A stretch of 64,000 nt of DNA from assembly GCF_051860505.1 (NCBI RefSeq), contig NZ_JBHYDX010000006.1, positions 113,934 through 177,933 on the forward strand, written 5' to 3'. Of the stretch, positions 8,296-17,812 are shown one piece after another; position 1 is the first letter of the stretch; the number at the start of each line of letters is the position of its first letter. The DNA is from Pannonibacter sp051860505. GTDB lineage: Bacteria; Pseudomonadota; Alphaproteobacteria; Rhizobiales; Stappiaceae. The notes beneath the pieces are model-generated. The model saw only the letters and a program-made list of their open reading frames with translations, ran no database searches and had not been told where the DNA came from. The position numbers were made by a program, and so were the translations under genes.

Positions 8296-10820
8296 GCCAG
8301 GGCCTCCCCGATCAGGTCATCCGCCGCCTCGGCCAGGATTGCATCCTGCGCCTCGCCATAGACCGGTTCACGCCCGATTTCCAGCAGAACGGGAACAGCA
8401 AGCGGGGAAACGCGGTCGAGCGGAGTATGCGTGATTCGACCCTTGATCCTGGCCAGAAGTTCGCCAAGTCGTGAGATATCCAGAAGTCCTTCCGCCGCGT
8501 CGTTCCAGGTTGCGGTCAAAAGGATGTGGTCGGGTTCGTGCTGGCGCAGGACATCGTAGATGAGGTCCGAAGAAACGGTGATCTGCCGACCGTTCTTTTC
8601 CTGGCCCGGATGCCGCCGCTCGATCAGGCCGGCGATCACGGCACAGGTCCGGAAAGTCCGTTTCATGAGGCTGGAGTCCGCCAGCCAGGCATCAAGGTCA
8701 TCGCCGAGAATGTCTTCCTCGAACAGGGCATCCAGCGAAAGCCTGCCCGTGCCGATCAGCAAGGACAGGTCGCTGAGGCACCAGATCGACAAGGCGTAGT
8801 CATTGGCAACGAAGCCCATCGGCTTTGCGCCCAGCCGTTCCAGCCGGCGCGTGAGAAGCATCCCGAGCGTCTGGTGCGCCAGCCGGCCCTCGAAGGGGTA
8901 GCAGACCATGTAATGCTTGTCGGAGCGGGGGAACGTCTCGACCAGCATCCCGTCGCGGCGCGGCAGCACGGACTTGATCCGCTGCAGTTCCAGCCAATCC
9001 CGGACCTGGCCGGGAAGCTGGCTCCATTGCTTCGGGTCGGCAATCAGCCGGCGCACCCCGTCGGCGAGATAGGTCGACAGCGGGAACTTGCCGCCCTGGT
9101 AGGACGGGATCATCGGGCTGGTTGCGCGGGCCCGCGACACATAGGCCTCGTTCTCGAGGATCGTCTCGAAGCGCAGGATTTCGCCGGCAAACAGGAAAGT
9201 ATCACCTGGTGTCAGTTGCTCGACAAACCACTCCTCGATTTCGCCCAGTACCCGGCCGCCACGTCCCAATGGTGTCTTGCGACCTTCGGCCTTGCTGCGC
9301 ACCATCCGCACCTTGAGCATGGGTGCCTCGACAATGGTGCCGACATTCAGCCGGTATTGCTGTGCGATTTTCGGATTGGCGATGCGCCACAGCCCGTCCG
9401 GCCCCAGTTTCAGCTTGGCATAGCGGTCATAGCTCTTCAGCGCATAGCCGCCGGTGGCAACGAAGGCGATCACCTTGTCGAAGGTGGAGCGGTCGAGATG
9501 GCGATAGGTTTGGCAGGCGCGGACCTCGGCAAACAGCGCCTCCGCATCGAACGGCGCGGCACAGGCAACGCCGAGCACGTGCTGTGCGAGCACATCCAGC
9601 GCTCCCTTGCGCAGGGGCGGCGTATCCTGCCCGCCACAGAGAGAGGCCTCCAGCGCCGCACGGCATTCCAGGACTTCAAACCGGTTTGCAGGTACCAGCA
9701 CGGCTTTAGAGGGCTCGTCCATGCGGTGATTGGCGCGGCCGATGCGTTGCGCCAGGCGGCTTGCCCCTTTTGGCGCACCGATGTTGATGACCAGATCGAC
9801 ATCGCCCCAGTCAATGCCCATGTCGAGGGAGGACGTTGCGACGATGGCCTTCAACTGTCCCGAGGCCATTGCCGCCTCGACCTTGCGGCGCTGGCCGACG
9901 TCCAGCGAGCCATGGTGAAGGGCGATCGGAAGTGTATCCTCGTTGATCTTCCAGAGGTCCTGGAAAACCATCTCGGCCTGGGAGCGGGTGTTGACGAAAA
10001 CCAGCGTGACGCCATGCGCCTTGATCAGGTCATAGATGTCCGCCAGCGCATAGCGGGCCGAATGGCCCGACCAGGGCACCCGTTCGGCAGACTCCAGGAT
10101 AGCGATATCAGGGGCCGCGCCGCCTTTGACGCTGACCATCTCGCTCAACCGCCGCTTGCCCGGCTCCGTCTGTGCCATCAAGAAGGCGCGCAGGTCATCC
10201 GGCTCTGCCACCGTCGCCGACAGGCCGACCATGCGCACCTTGGGCGAAAGCTGGCGCAGCCGGGCAAGGCCGAGGGCCAGCAGATCCCCACGCTTCGATG
10301 TGACAAGGGCATGCAGCTCGTCGAGGATCACGGTCCGCACATCGGCCAGCATTGCCATGCCGCCGGGGTCAGACAGCAGCAGGGCGATCTGTTCCGGCGT
10401 GGTCAGCAGGATGTCCGGCGGCACCAGCTTTTGCCGCTGGCGCTTGTGCGTGGGGGTGTCGCCGGTCCGCGTTTCGATGCGAACTGACAGCTCCATCTCG
10501 GCGACGGGCGTTTCAAGGTTGCGCGCGATGTCGACTGCCAGCGCCTTCAACGGAGAGATGTAGAGCGTATGCACCCCCGGGCCGCGGTCGTCCTTGGCCG
10601 CCCCGGGTTTGCGCCGGGACATACTGGACAGTTCGATGAGGCTCGGCAGGAAACCGGCCAGCGTCTTGCCCGCACCGGTCGGGGCGATCAGCAGCGTTGA
10701 TGCCCCTTGCGCCAGTTGGTCGATCAGCGCGAGCTGATGCGCACGTGGCGTCCAGCCCCGCGCCTCAAACCAGGCACGGAATCGGTCAGGCAGGCACGTT
10801 GGATCAGGCGTCGCGGTCAT
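8292..10820 (-). CDS. Ligase-associated DEXH-box helicase (Lhr-like)
   Basis: An 842-residue SF2 helicase. Walker A is APTGAGKT at residues 46-53. The Walker B/DEXH box reads VILDELHAL, followed by SAT (GLSATV). The second RecA domain carries ATSSLDMGIDWGDVD and QRIGRANHR. The C-terminal half is the Lhr winged-helix/beta-barrel core. The length fits the ligase-associated Lr-Lhr branch (about 820 residues) rather than long Lhr (about 1500). I chose the ATG at 10818-10820 (MTATPDPTCLPDRF); the frame is open 80 codons further upstream, but that part is low in family character and would overlap the divergent exonuclease start. Together with PdeM, the exonuclease and the ligase it probably processes and seals damaged DNA. 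Confidence 0.92.
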   Translation of the reverse strand: MTATPDPTCLPDRFRAWFEARGWTPRAHQLALIDQLAQGASTLLIAPTGAGKTLAGFLPSLIELSSMSRRKPGAAKDDRGPGVHTLYISPLKALAVDIARNLETPVAEMELSVRIETRTGDTPTHKRQRQKLVPPDILLTTPEQIALLLSDPGGMAMLADVRTVILDELHALVTSKRGDLLALGLARLRQLSPKVRMVGLSATVAEPDDLRAFLMAQTEPGKRRLSEMVSVKGGAAPDIAILESAERVPWSGHSARYALADIYDLIKAHGVTLVFVNTRSQAEMVFQDLWKINEDTLPIALHHGSLDVGQRRKVEAAMASGQLKAIVATSSLDMGIDWGDVDLVINIGAPKGASRLAQRIGRANHRMDEPSKAVLVPANRFEVLECRAALEASLCGGQDTPPLRKGALDVLAQHVLGVACAAPFDAEALFAEVRACQTYRHLDRSTFDKVIAFVATGGYALKSYDRYAKLKLGPDGLWRIANPKIAQQYRLNVGTIVEAPMLKVRMVRSKAEGRKTPLGRGGRVLGEIEEWFVEQLTPGDTFLFAGEILRFETILENEAYVSRARATSPMIPSYQGGKFPLSTYLADGVRRLIADPKQWSQLPGQVRDWLELQRIKSVLPRRDGMLVETFPRSDKHYMVCYPFEGRLAHQTLGMLLTRRLERLGAKPMGFVANDYALSIWCLSDLSLLIGTGRLSLDALFEEDILGDDLDAWLADSSLMKRTFRTCAVIAGLIERRHPGQEKNGRQITVSSDLIYDVLRQHEPDHILLTATWNDAAEGLLDISRLGELLARIKGRITHTPLDRVSPLAVPVLLEIGREPVYGEAQDAILAEAADDLIGEALA

Positions 10821-10928
10821 GGCCGGCGAATGTAGGCGGGGCCGGCGGGAAAGGGTAGGGGGCAATCGGTCCGCGTTGTGATGGCATGTTGCACTGGTAA
10901 ATCCCGAGCCGATGCCTATCCTCCAGCC

Positions 10929-11957
10929 ATGTCCAGTTTGCTCACCCTGACGCCGGAAGGGCTGTATTGCCCGGCAGCCGGCCTGCATATTGATCCGGTC
11001 CGCCCTGTGGCGCGCGCGGTCATCACCCATGCCCATTCCGACCACGCCCGGCCCGGCCATGGTGCCGTGCTTGCGACGCGGCAGACGCTGGACATTATGG
11101 GTTTACGCCTTGGCGAGGGCTTTGCGGGAACCCGGCAGGCCCTCGCCTATGGCGAAGCTGTCAACGTCAATGGTGTTCAACTGCAACTCGTTCCCGCTGG
11201 CCACGTTCTGGGGTCCGCACAGGTAGTGCTGGAGGCCGCTGGCGAACGGGCGGTGGTCTCGGGCGACTACAAGCGTCAGGCCGATCCGACCTGCGCTCCC
11301 TTTGAACTGGTGTCTTGCGACACATTCGTCACCGAGGCGACCTTTGGCCTGCCAGTGTTCCGCCATCCGCCGATCGCGGGCGAAATCGCCCGGCTCCTGG
11401 CCTCCCTGAGCCTGTTTCCAGGACGTACGCATCTCGTTGGGGCCTATTCGCTTGGCAAGGCGCAGCGGCTTCTGGCTGAACTGAGGGCTGCCGGCTATGA
11501 GCGGCCGGTCTACCTGCATGGAGCGATGGAAAAGGTGACGGCCTACTATATTGCCGAGGGCATCGCTTTAGGTTCGGTCGAACCCGTGGGAACGCGTGGC
11601 AAGGAACTGGCGGGTGAAATCGTATTGTGCCCTCCCGGAGATCTTGCCGGCCGCTGGGTCCGGCGTTTCGCCGATCCTGTGACAGCTGTTGCCTCCGGCT
11701 GGATGCGGGTGCGGGCCCGTGCGCGCCAGCGTGGCGCCCAGTTGCCGCTGATTGTCTCCGATCACGTCGACTGGCCTGACCTGTGCCGGACTGTGGAGGA
11801 AACCGGGGCAGGCCAGATCTGGGTGACCCACGGGGCTGAGGACGCCCTTTGTCACTGGTGCAAAACCGTTGGACGGGAAGCGCGACCTCTCAATATGATC
11901 GGCTATGGGGAGGAAGAGGCTGATTCTTCTCCGGTACCGGCATTGCTGCCCGCGTGA
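10929..11957 (+). CDS. Ligase-associated DNA exonuclease (metallo-beta-lactamase / beta-CASP fold)
   Basis: A 342-residue protein. The metallo-beta-lactamase signature HAHSDHARPGH begins near residue 34. GDYKRQADPTC and TEATFGLPVFRHP follow, then a beta-CASP part and a late DHVDWPDL. This matches the ligase-associated mRNA-3'-end-processing-like exonuclease family (about 335 residues). The ATG at 10929 starts MSSLLTLTPEGLYC, the usual N-terminus of the family; an in-frame ATG lies at 10878 but its extension is not family-like. It is divergent from the helicase gene across a 108-bp gap. Unusually, the cognate ligase gene is not next to it but 2.8 kb further on. Confidence 0.9.
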   Translation: MSSLLTLTPEGLYCPAAGLHIDPVRPVARAVITHAHSDHARPGHGAVLATRQTLDIMGLRLGEGFAGTRQALAYGEAVNVNGVQLQLVPAGHVLGSAQVVLEAAGERAVVSGDYKRQADPTCAPFELVSCDTFVTEATFGLPVFRHPPIAGEIARLLASLSLFPGRTHLVGAYSLGKAQRLLAELRAAGYERPVYLHGAMEKVTAYYIAEGIALGSVEPVGTRGKELAGEIVLCPPGDLAGRWVRRFADPVTAVASGWMRVRARARQRGAQLPLIVSDHVDWPDLCRTVEETGAGQIWVTHGAEDALCHWCKTVGREARPLNMIGYGEEEADSSPVPALLPA

Positions 11958-12078
11958 GAGGCGGGCCTGACCGGCTCCGGACCTGTCCATCCCCTGGCCT
12001 TGCCGGCCCTTGCCCGCCTGTCCGGCGAGCCAGTCCAGGCCAAGACCTAGCACCGGACCAGAGCCCAGGACTGAAGAC

Positions 12079-12504
12079 ATGGCTGACGATCGCTCCCCAG
12101 ACCCCTCCCTAGCCGGTGACTCGCCCACCGCCCTTGAAGATGGCATTGCCGGCCTGTTTGACGACTACCTCACCGGCTTCAATGATGCAGATGCCGACAC
12201 GCTCATCGACTGCTTCTACCTGCCGGCGACCATCTGGCAGATGGACAAGGGGTATGTCTTCGATGACGAGGAGGACCTTGCAGAGAACATCGAAGCGCTC
12301 CTGGAAGCGCTCGACAAGGAGAACATCTCTTTCTCCGAGTTCTCGGTCGTCTCCGCCCATATTTCCGGCACGACCGCGCTCGTCACGCTCGACTGGCGCC
12401 AGGAAAGTTCCGATGGCGAAAGCGTTTTCGAATTCACCTGCCACTATCATCTGATCTTTGATGGTGACGACTGGCGCATCGCCATGATCGTCAACGAGCA
12501 GTAG
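12079..12504 (+). CDS. NTF2-like / SnoaL-type protein
   Basis: A 141-residue acidic protein. It shows the cone-fold pattern of NTF2-like proteins: a first helix with DDYLTGFNDADADTLIDCFYLPATI, then alternating strands ending VFEFTCHYHLIFDGDDWRIAMIVNE. Related proteins act as small enzymes, immunity proteins or ligand carriers, so no reaction can be assigned. The ATG at 12079 (MADDRSPDPS) follows an AGGA about 10 bases upstream; an in-frame ATG at 12010 would add 23 residues of Pro/Arg-rich sequence and looks spurious. It sits between two components of the ligase-associated repair set and ends at a strong bidirectional terminator. Confidence 0.75.
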   Translation: MADDRSPDPSLAGDSPTALEDGIAGLFDDYLTGFNDADADTLIDCFYLPATIWQMDKGYVFDDEEDLAENIEALLEALDKENISFSEFSVVSAHISGTTALVTLDWRQESSDGESVFEFTCHYHLIFDGDDWRIAMIVNEQ

Positions 12505-12536
12505 CGCGCTCAGGCTTTTGTCGTTCGTCTGAATGA

Positions 12537-12565
12537 AAAATGCCCGGTCCAGGACCGGGCATTTT
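12537..12565. terminator. Bidirectional intrinsic terminator
   Basis: A near-perfect palindrome: AAAATGCCCGGTCC (12537-12550) and GGACCGGGCATTTT (12552-12565) around one unpaired base. It has an A run on the left and a T run on the right. It lies between the convergent NTF2-like gene and the DEAD-box helicase gene and can terminate both. Confidence 0.9.
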
Positions 12566-12588
12566 GATGTCATGCTTGGGAAGCGGTC

Positions 12589-14607
12589 TCAGGCGTCGCG
12601 CTTTTTCGGCTTCTTCTTCAGGCCGGCAGCAGCACCGGGGCCAGCCTTGCCGGGCTTCTTGAAGCCGCCTTCCTTGAACGCGGGCTTGTTCTTGCGCGGA
12701 GCAAAGTCACCGTCCGGTCCGGACTTGGCCTTCTTCGGACCACGGGCGAGCGGAGCCTCGTCCATCGGCGTGAAAGCGGGATGCGTCGGACGCGGCTCGT
12801 CGTCTTCAAACCTGCGACGCTTGGCCGGGCCACCGGCTCCGCCGCCAAAGCCACCACGGCCACCAGAGCGTTCGCGGGCATTTTCGTAGCGGCTGCGGCC
12901 GTCGCCGTGTTCACGGCTGTTCTCGCGGAAGGCCGGGACCTGACCCGCGCGCATGTCGGTCACTTCGATCGACACGCCACGTTCGCCCGAGCCATCACGC
13001 CGGATAACCTCGGCGTATTTCTCGGCATGGCTGCCGTCGATCTCGAACAGGGTTTCGGTGCCGCCAATCTTGATGGCGCCGACTTCCTTCTTGGTGACAT
13101 GACCGGCGCGGCAGATCATTGGCAGCAGCCAGCGCGGGTCGGCGCGATGCTTGTGACCCAGCGACAGGCGGAACCAGATGCCGTCCTCGAACTTGTTGCG
13201 CAACTCCTGCGACCGTGCGCCGCCGAAATCCTCATCGCGCTGGAACCGCTCACCGCGTTCCCCGCGTTCGCCGCGACCACCGCGCGACTCAAAGGAATCC
13301 TCGGTCAGCTCTTCGGGAGCAGGCAGACGGGACTGGTAGAGGCGGACGAACGCCGCTGCGATCCGTTCGGCGCCATGCACCTCCATCAGCTCGCGTGCGA
13401 TGTCCAGATCTTCTTCCTCGGCAGCCTCGGCCAGCACCGGATCGGCAAGCAGGCGTGCCTTGTCCTGGGCGCGGATGGCATTGGCCGACGGGGCCTCCCG
13501 CCACTCGGCCTTGACGCCGGCCGTCTGCAGCAGGCGCTCGGCGGTGCGCCGGCGGGTGAAGGGAACGATCACCACGCTGGTGCCCTTGCGCCCGGCGCGG
13601 CCCGTGCGGCCCGAACGGTGCAGCAGGCCGGCCTTGCCGGTCGGCATGTCAGCGTGAATGACCAGATCCAGGTTCGGCAGGTCGATACCGCGCGCGGCAA
13701 CGTCGGTGGCCACACAAACCCTGGCCCGGCCGTCGCGCATCGCCTGCAGCGCGTGGGAGCGCTCGGCCTGGCTGAGTTCACCCGAGAGCGCGGCAACGGA
13801 GAAGCCCCTGTTGCCAAGACGCGAGGTCAGCCGGTTGACAGCTTCACGGGTGGCGCAGAACACGATGGCCTTCTGGGCTTCGTGATAGCGCAGCACGTTG
13901 ATGATGGCGTTTTCGCGCTCGTTCGGTACTACGGGCATGGCGACATAGTCGATGTCGACATGCTGCTCGCGGGCGTTGATGGTGGTCAGGCGCACGGCGT
14001 TGCGCTGGTAGCGCTGCGCAAGGTCGGCAATCGGCTTCGGCACGGTCGCCGAGAACATCAGCGTGCGGCGGTCCTGCGGGGCGGCGTCGAGAATGAACTC
14101 GAGATCCTCACGGAAGCCGAGGTCCAGCATTTCGTCGGCCTCGTCGAGAACGATGGCCCGGATCGCGGACAGATCAAGCGCGCCGCGCTCGATGTGGTCA
14201 CGCAGGCGGCCCGGGGTGCCAACGACGATATGCGCGCCGCGCTCCAGGGTCCGGCGCTCTGCGCGCGGGTCCATGCCGCCGACGCAGGAGGCCGTGTGCG
14301 CTCCGGCTTCTTCGTAGAGCCAGGTCAGTTCGGCCTTGACCTGCAGCGCCAGTTCGCGGGTCGGTGCGATGGCAAGAGCCAGCGGCAGGCCTGCCTGGGG
14401 CAGCTTGTCCTTGTCGCCCAGCAGCGTCGGAGCGAGGGCGAGGCCGAAGGCAACCGTCTTGCCGGAGCCGGTCTGTGCGGAGACCAGCAGGTCAGCCTCG
14501 GCAGGAGCTTCGGAGAGAATGGTCTCCTGCACGGGGGTGAGGCTGGAGTAGCCGCGCTTCGCCAAAGCGGAGGCCAGCGCCGGAGAGACGGCGTTTGTAT
14601 CGATCAT
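12589..14607 (-). CDS. DEAD-box ATP-dependent RNA helicase (DeaD/CsdA type)
   Basis: A 672-residue protein with all DEAD-box motifs: the Q-motif region at the N-terminus, AQTGSGKT (about 44-51), PTRELA, VLDEADEML, SAT, and HRSGRTGRAG. After the two RecA domains comes a DbpA-type RNA-binding domain at about 465-540 (WFRLSLGHKHRADPRWLLP). A low-complexity Arg/Gly then Lys/Pro-rich tail (about 560-672) resembles RGG boxes. This layout is that of DeaD/CsdA helicases, which remodel structured RNA, help large-subunit ribosome assembly and support cold growth. Its insertion between exonuclease and ligase genes is probably positional rather than functional. Confidence 0.9.
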   Translation of the reverse strand: MIDTNAVSPALASALAKRGYSSLTPVQETILSEAPAEADLLVSAQTGSGKTVAFGLALAPTLLGDKDKLPQAGLPLALAIAPTRELALQVKAELTWLYEEAGAHTASCVGGMDPRAERRTLERGAHIVVGTPGRLRDHIERGALDLSAIRAIVLDEADEMLDLGFREDLEFILDAAPQDRRTLMFSATVPKPIADLAQRYQRNAVRLTTINAREQHVDIDYVAMPVVPNERENAIINVLRYHEAQKAIVFCATREAVNRLTSRLGNRGFSVAALSGELSQAERSHALQAMRDGRARVCVATDVAARGIDLPNLDLVIHADMPTGKAGLLHRSGRTGRAGRKGTSVVIVPFTRRRTAERLLQTAGVKAEWREAPSANAIRAQDKARLLADPVLAEAAEEEDLDIARELMEVHGAERIAAAFVRLYQSRLPAPEELTEDSFESRGGRGERGERGERFQRDEDFGGARSQELRNKFEDGIWFRLSLGHKHRADPRWLLPMICRAGHVTKKEVGAIKIGGTETLFEIDGSHAEKYAEVIRRDGSGERGVSIEVTDMRAGQVPAFRENSREHGDGRSRYENARERSGGRGGFGGGAGGPAKRRRFEDDEPRPTHPAFTPMDEAPLARGPKKAKSGPDGDFAPRKNKPAFKEGGFKKPGKAGPGAAAGLKKKPKKRDA

Positions 14608-14791
14608 GCGTGTCTTTCGTGAAGGGGGCGGGCGAGCGGAATACTACCGCAAGGGCCGGCCAGATTTTTCAATTGCTCCTATACTTCAAACTGCGCCTGC
14701 CGTCCACCAAAGAGCGGATAAAGCTGCGTCTTTGGTTGAGATTGTCGCGCGGAGGCCTTTCCGCGCCGGTCCAGCGCTCTAAGATGCGCCC

Positions 14792-16420
14792 ATGGAAGCC
14801 TTTGCCCGCCTGCTCGACAGTCTCGCCTTCGAGAGTTCCCGCAATGCCCGTGAGGCCTTGCTGGTGGACTATTTCCGGCGCACGCCGGATCCTGATCGCG
14901 GCTATGCCCTCGCTGCGCTCACCGGGACGTTGTCCTTTCGCACGGCCAAGCCGGCGCTGCTGAAGGCCCTGGTCAGCGAACGTTCGGATCCGGTGCTTTT
15001 TGCCCTGTCCTATGATTTTGTCGGCGATCTGTCCGAGACAATTGCCCTGATGTGGCCCGCGCCTGGCACGGCCGGTTCGGCCGCTGTCCGGTTGTCGGAG
15101 GTGGTGGAGCAATTGAGCGCGGCCGGTCGCGCCGATGCCCCGCGTCTGATCACGGCATGGCTTGACAGCCTGGATGATACCGGCCGCTGGGCCTTGCTGA
15201 AGCTGGTGACCGGCGGCTTGCGGGTTGGTGTATCGGCCCGTCTTGCCAAGACGGCCCTGTCCAAACTTGGCACTGTATCCGTCGACGAGATCGAGGATGT
15301 CTGGAACACGCTGAAGCCGCCATTTGCCTCGCTTTTCGATTGGATCGAAGGCCGTGCCGGAAAGCCGGAGAGCCGCGATCCGGCTCCATTCCGACCGCCG
15401 ATGCTGGCCCATCCCCTTGATGAAGCGAAGGACTTCGATCTGCTCCCGCCGTCGGATTTCGTCGCAGAATGGAAATGGGACGGCATCCGCATTCAAGCTG
15501 CCGCCGGGCAGGAGGGCGGGGTCTGGCATCGCCGGCTCTATTCGCGTTCCGGTGACGATATCACTGCGGCCTTTCCCGATTTGCTTGAGCATTTGTGCTT
15601 TGATGGCGCCATCGACGGCGAGTTGCTGGTGGTTCGCGATGGCGAGGTGCAGCCCTTCTCCGAGTTGCAGCGTCGCCTGAACCGCAAGACTGCAGATGCA
15701 AAGCTCATGCAGTCATTGCCCGTCGCGATCCGGGCCTATGATCTCCTGTCGGAGAATGGCGAGGATCTGCGGCCCCTCGGCTTCTTGCAACGCCGCGCGC
15801 GGCTGGAGGCGCTGTTGCAGCGGCTGCAGTCACCGCGAACCGATCTTTCGCCGCTGATCCCCTTTCGCGACTGGACCGAATTGGCTGCAGTCAGGGCCGA
15901 GCCGTCGTCCCGCCTGTCTCCCGCCGATGCGGCGGCGGTCGAAGGTGTAATGCTGAAACGCGCGCTGGCGCCTTATGTGCAAGGTCGCCCGAAAGGCGAG
16001 TGGTTCAAGTGGAAGCGTGATCCGTTCCTGATCGATGCGGTGCTGATGTATGCACAGCGCGGTCACGGCAAGCGATCATCGTACTACTCCGACTACACCT
16101 TCGGCGTCTGGCGCGGGGCTGAACTGGTGCCCGTCGGCAAGGCCTATTTCGGCTTCACGGATGAGGAACTGCTGCAGATCGACAAGTTCGTTCGGACCAA
16201 CACGATCGGCCGCTTTGGTCCGGTCCGGGAGGTCTTGCGTCAGCCGGACAAGGGGTTGGTGCTGGAAGTGGCGTTTGAAGGGCTGAACCGGTCAAGTCGG
16301 CACAAATCCGGCCTTGCCATGCGCTTTCCGCGCGTGTCGCGCCTGCGCTGGGACAAGTTGCCTGCCGAAGCCGACCATATCGAAGCGCTGGAGGCGCTCT
16401 TGTCCGCCACGCGAGCGTGA
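14792..16420 (+). CDS. ATP-dependent DNA ligase (cisplatin resistance / ligase-associated set)
   Basis: A 542-residue ligase. An N-terminal helical DNA-binding domain (1-200) precedes the adenylation domain. Its motif I is EWKWDGIR, with the adenylated lysine at residue 228. Downstream are DGELLV (motif III), EGVMLKR (motif IV) and WFKWKRDP (motif V). The C-terminal OB fold ends around residue 530. This is the bacterial LigC/LigB-like ligase that gives the ligase-associated DNA damage response its name. It is transcribed rightwards, divergent from the DEAD-box gene, and is followed 72 bp on by the HCCA-isomerase-like gene. Confidence 0.92.
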   Translation: MEAFARLLDSLAFESSRNAREALLVDYFRRTPDPDRGYALAALTGTLSFRTAKPALLKALVSERSDPVLFALSYDFVGDLSETIALMWPAPGTAGSAAVRLSEVVEQLSAAGRADAPRLITAWLDSLDDTGRWALLKLVTGGLRVGVSARLAKTALSKLGTVSVDEIEDVWNTLKPPFASLFDWIEGRAGKPESRDPAPFRPPMLAHPLDEAKDFDLLPPSDFVAEWKWDGIRIQAAAGQEGGVWHRRLYSRSGDDITAAFPDLLEHLCFDGAIDGELLVVRDGEVQPFSELQRRLNRKTADAKLMQSLPVAIRAYDLLSENGEDLRPLGFLQRRARLEALLQRLQSPRTDLSPLIPFRDWTELAAVRAEPSSRLSPADAAAVEGVMLKRALAPYVQGRPKGEWFKWKRDPFLIDAVLMYAQRGHGKRSSYYSDYTFGVWRGAELVPVGKAYFGFTDEELLQIDKFVRTNTIGRFGPVREVLRQPDKGLVLEVAFEGLNRSSRHKSGLAMRFPRVSRLRWDKLPAEADHIEALEALLSATRA

Positions 16421-16492
16421 CTTGCTTTTGATCGCGCAATCCCGACACTGTCGCCGCCGTAGGACTGGCGCCTTAGCCCTGGGAGAATCTGT

Positions 16493-17113
16493 ATGTCGGT
16501 GACGATTGAGTATTTTTATACGCACGTTTCTCCTTGGGCCTATTTCGGCCATGCAGCTTTTCTGGATCTGGCGACCTTGCATGGGGCAACCGTCGTGTTT
16601 CGGCCGGTCAATCTCGGCGGGGTCTTTGATGCCTCGGGCGGCATGCCGCTGGCCAAGCGTCACCCGGTTCGTCAGGCTTACCGGTTGATCGAGTTGCAGC
16701 GCTGGCGCGACAAGCGCAATCTGCCGCTGAACATTCACCCGAGCCACTTTCCCGCTGATCCGACCCTCGCGGATTGCTGCGCGCTCGCCCTTATTGAGCA
16801 GGGTGGGCCGGTCGCAGCCTTTTCGGACAAGGCCTTCCGCCATATCTGGGCTGAGGACGGCGATCTCAACGACCGCGCCAGCCTGAAGGCGCTGGCGGAT
16901 GCTGTCGGAGCCGATGGCGAGCAGATGCTGGACCTGGCGGACAGCGCAGAAATCAAGGCGGTCTATGCGGAAAACCAGGCCCGCGCTGTCGAACTCGGGG
17001 TGATCGGATCGCCTTGTTACGTGCTCGACGGCGAGCCGTTCTGGGGACAGGATCGTCTCGATCTGCTGGCCGATGCGCTGGTCAGCATGCGCGCGCCCTA
17101 CAAGCCTGTGTAA
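16493..17113 (+). CDS. 2-hydroxychromene-2-carboxylate isomerase-like, DsbA/GST-kappa fold
   Basis: A 206-residue thioredoxin-fold protein of the HCCA isomerase / kappa-class GST family. The N-terminal strand is followed by THVSPWAYFGH, with the family's catalytic-position serine at 13 in place of the DsbA cysteines. The conserved late motif GVIGSPCYVLDGEPFWGQDRLD is also present. Enzymes of this family isomerise 2-hydroxychromene-2-carboxylate in naphthalene breakdown using glutathione. No naphthalene genes occur nearby, so the real substrate is unknown and a general GSH-dependent isomerase or reductase role is likelier. Confidence 0.82.
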   Translation: MSVTIEYFYTHVSPWAYFGHAAFLDLATLHGATVVFRPVNLGGVFDASGGMPLAKRHPVRQAYRLIELQRWRDKRNLPLNIHPSHFPADPTLADCCALALIEQGGPVAAFSDKAFRHIWAEDGDLNDRASLKALADAVGADGEQMLDLADSAEIKAVYAENQARAVELGVIGSPCYVLDGEPFWGQDRLDLLADALVSMRAPYKPV

Positions 17114-17209
17114 TTCCCGCCGTCCTTTCGACATAGACATGCGTTACAGCTATGCTCAATCTCGCGCTCTCGATGCAGTGAGTGGCAAGCGCGTTTGGAG
17201 AGTGTTGCA

Positions 17210-17785
17210 ATGGCACGGATCAGCCCTTTGGCATCTCAGGGAAAACGAGTTGCGCGCGCCAGCGGCGTGGCTCTGCTGCTCGTCCTCGTCAGTCTCACAG
17301 CCGTCTCGGCGGAGGGACAGGCCCTGAAAGCGCCTGCCTTGGTGACTGGCGACGACCCGCAACGTTTTGCACTGGTTGAAGTCGAGGGCGAGTATCTGCG
17401 CCTCGACCGACGCCTGGGCGATATCAGCACCTGCAAGAAGCTGAACGATGTCTGGCGTTGTTCACCCGCGCCCGATGCCGAGCTTGCCTATCTCGCGGAG
17501 ATCGAACGCCTGTCTGCGGAAGTCACGGAGTTGAAGGCGCGGCTCGCCAGTCTGGGCATGACCCCGAGCGATGGCGCAACCCCGATGCCCCTGACCGGCA
17601 AACCGGAACAGGACGCGCCGAAGGCCGAGACACCTAAAAATGAGCCCCTGCGCACTCCGCGCTTGTCCGAAAAGGACGAGAAGGAACTGGAGGAAGTGCT
17701 CGGCTTCACTGAAATGGCCATGCGCCGGTTTTTCGGCCTGATGCGCGAGTTCCAACAGGATCTGGACGGAACCGCGCGTCCCTGA
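17210..17785 (+). CDS. Hypothetical envelope protein with signal/anchor and coiled coil
   Basis: A 191-residue protein I do not recognise. The ATG at 17210 has a GGAG nine bases upstream; an in-frame TTG at 17195 is less likely. A hydrophobic segment VALLLVLVSLTAVSA at about residues 20-35 could be a signal peptide or N-terminal anchor. A small domain with two cysteines (STCKKLNDVWRCSPAP) follows, then a short coiled coil (LAYLAEIERLSAEVTELKAR), a Pro-rich linker and a C-terminal amphipathic helix with MRRFFGLMREFQQDL. The pattern suggests an exported or periplasm-facing protein. It lies on the plus strand and is convergent with the thioesterase gene. Confidence 0.7.
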   Translation: MARISPLASQGKRVARASGVALLLVLVSLTAVSAEGQALKAPALVTGDDPQRFALVEVEGEYLRLDRRLGDISTCKKLNDVWRCSPAPDAELAYLAEIERLSAEVTELKARLASLGMTPSDGATPMPLTGKPEQDAPKAETPKNEPLRTPRLSEKDEKELEEVLGFTEMAMRRFFGLMREFQQDLDGTARP

Positions 17786-17812
17786 CCGCCTTCTCCCCCG
17801 AAGGCAGACATT

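Noticed and set aside
8526..10487. Long plus-strand open frame opposite the Lhr-like helicase
   Set aside because: It is the high-GC mirror of a clear helicase gene; its translation has no domain and an atypical His/Gln/Gly-rich composition.
12781..14622. 613-codon plus-strand frame opposite the DEAD-box gene
   Set aside because: Antisense shadow of an unmistakable DEAD-box helicase with all motifs on the other strand.
16493..17113. Naphthalene catabolic HCCA isomerase
   Set aside because: No other aromatic-degradation genes are near; the family is broad.
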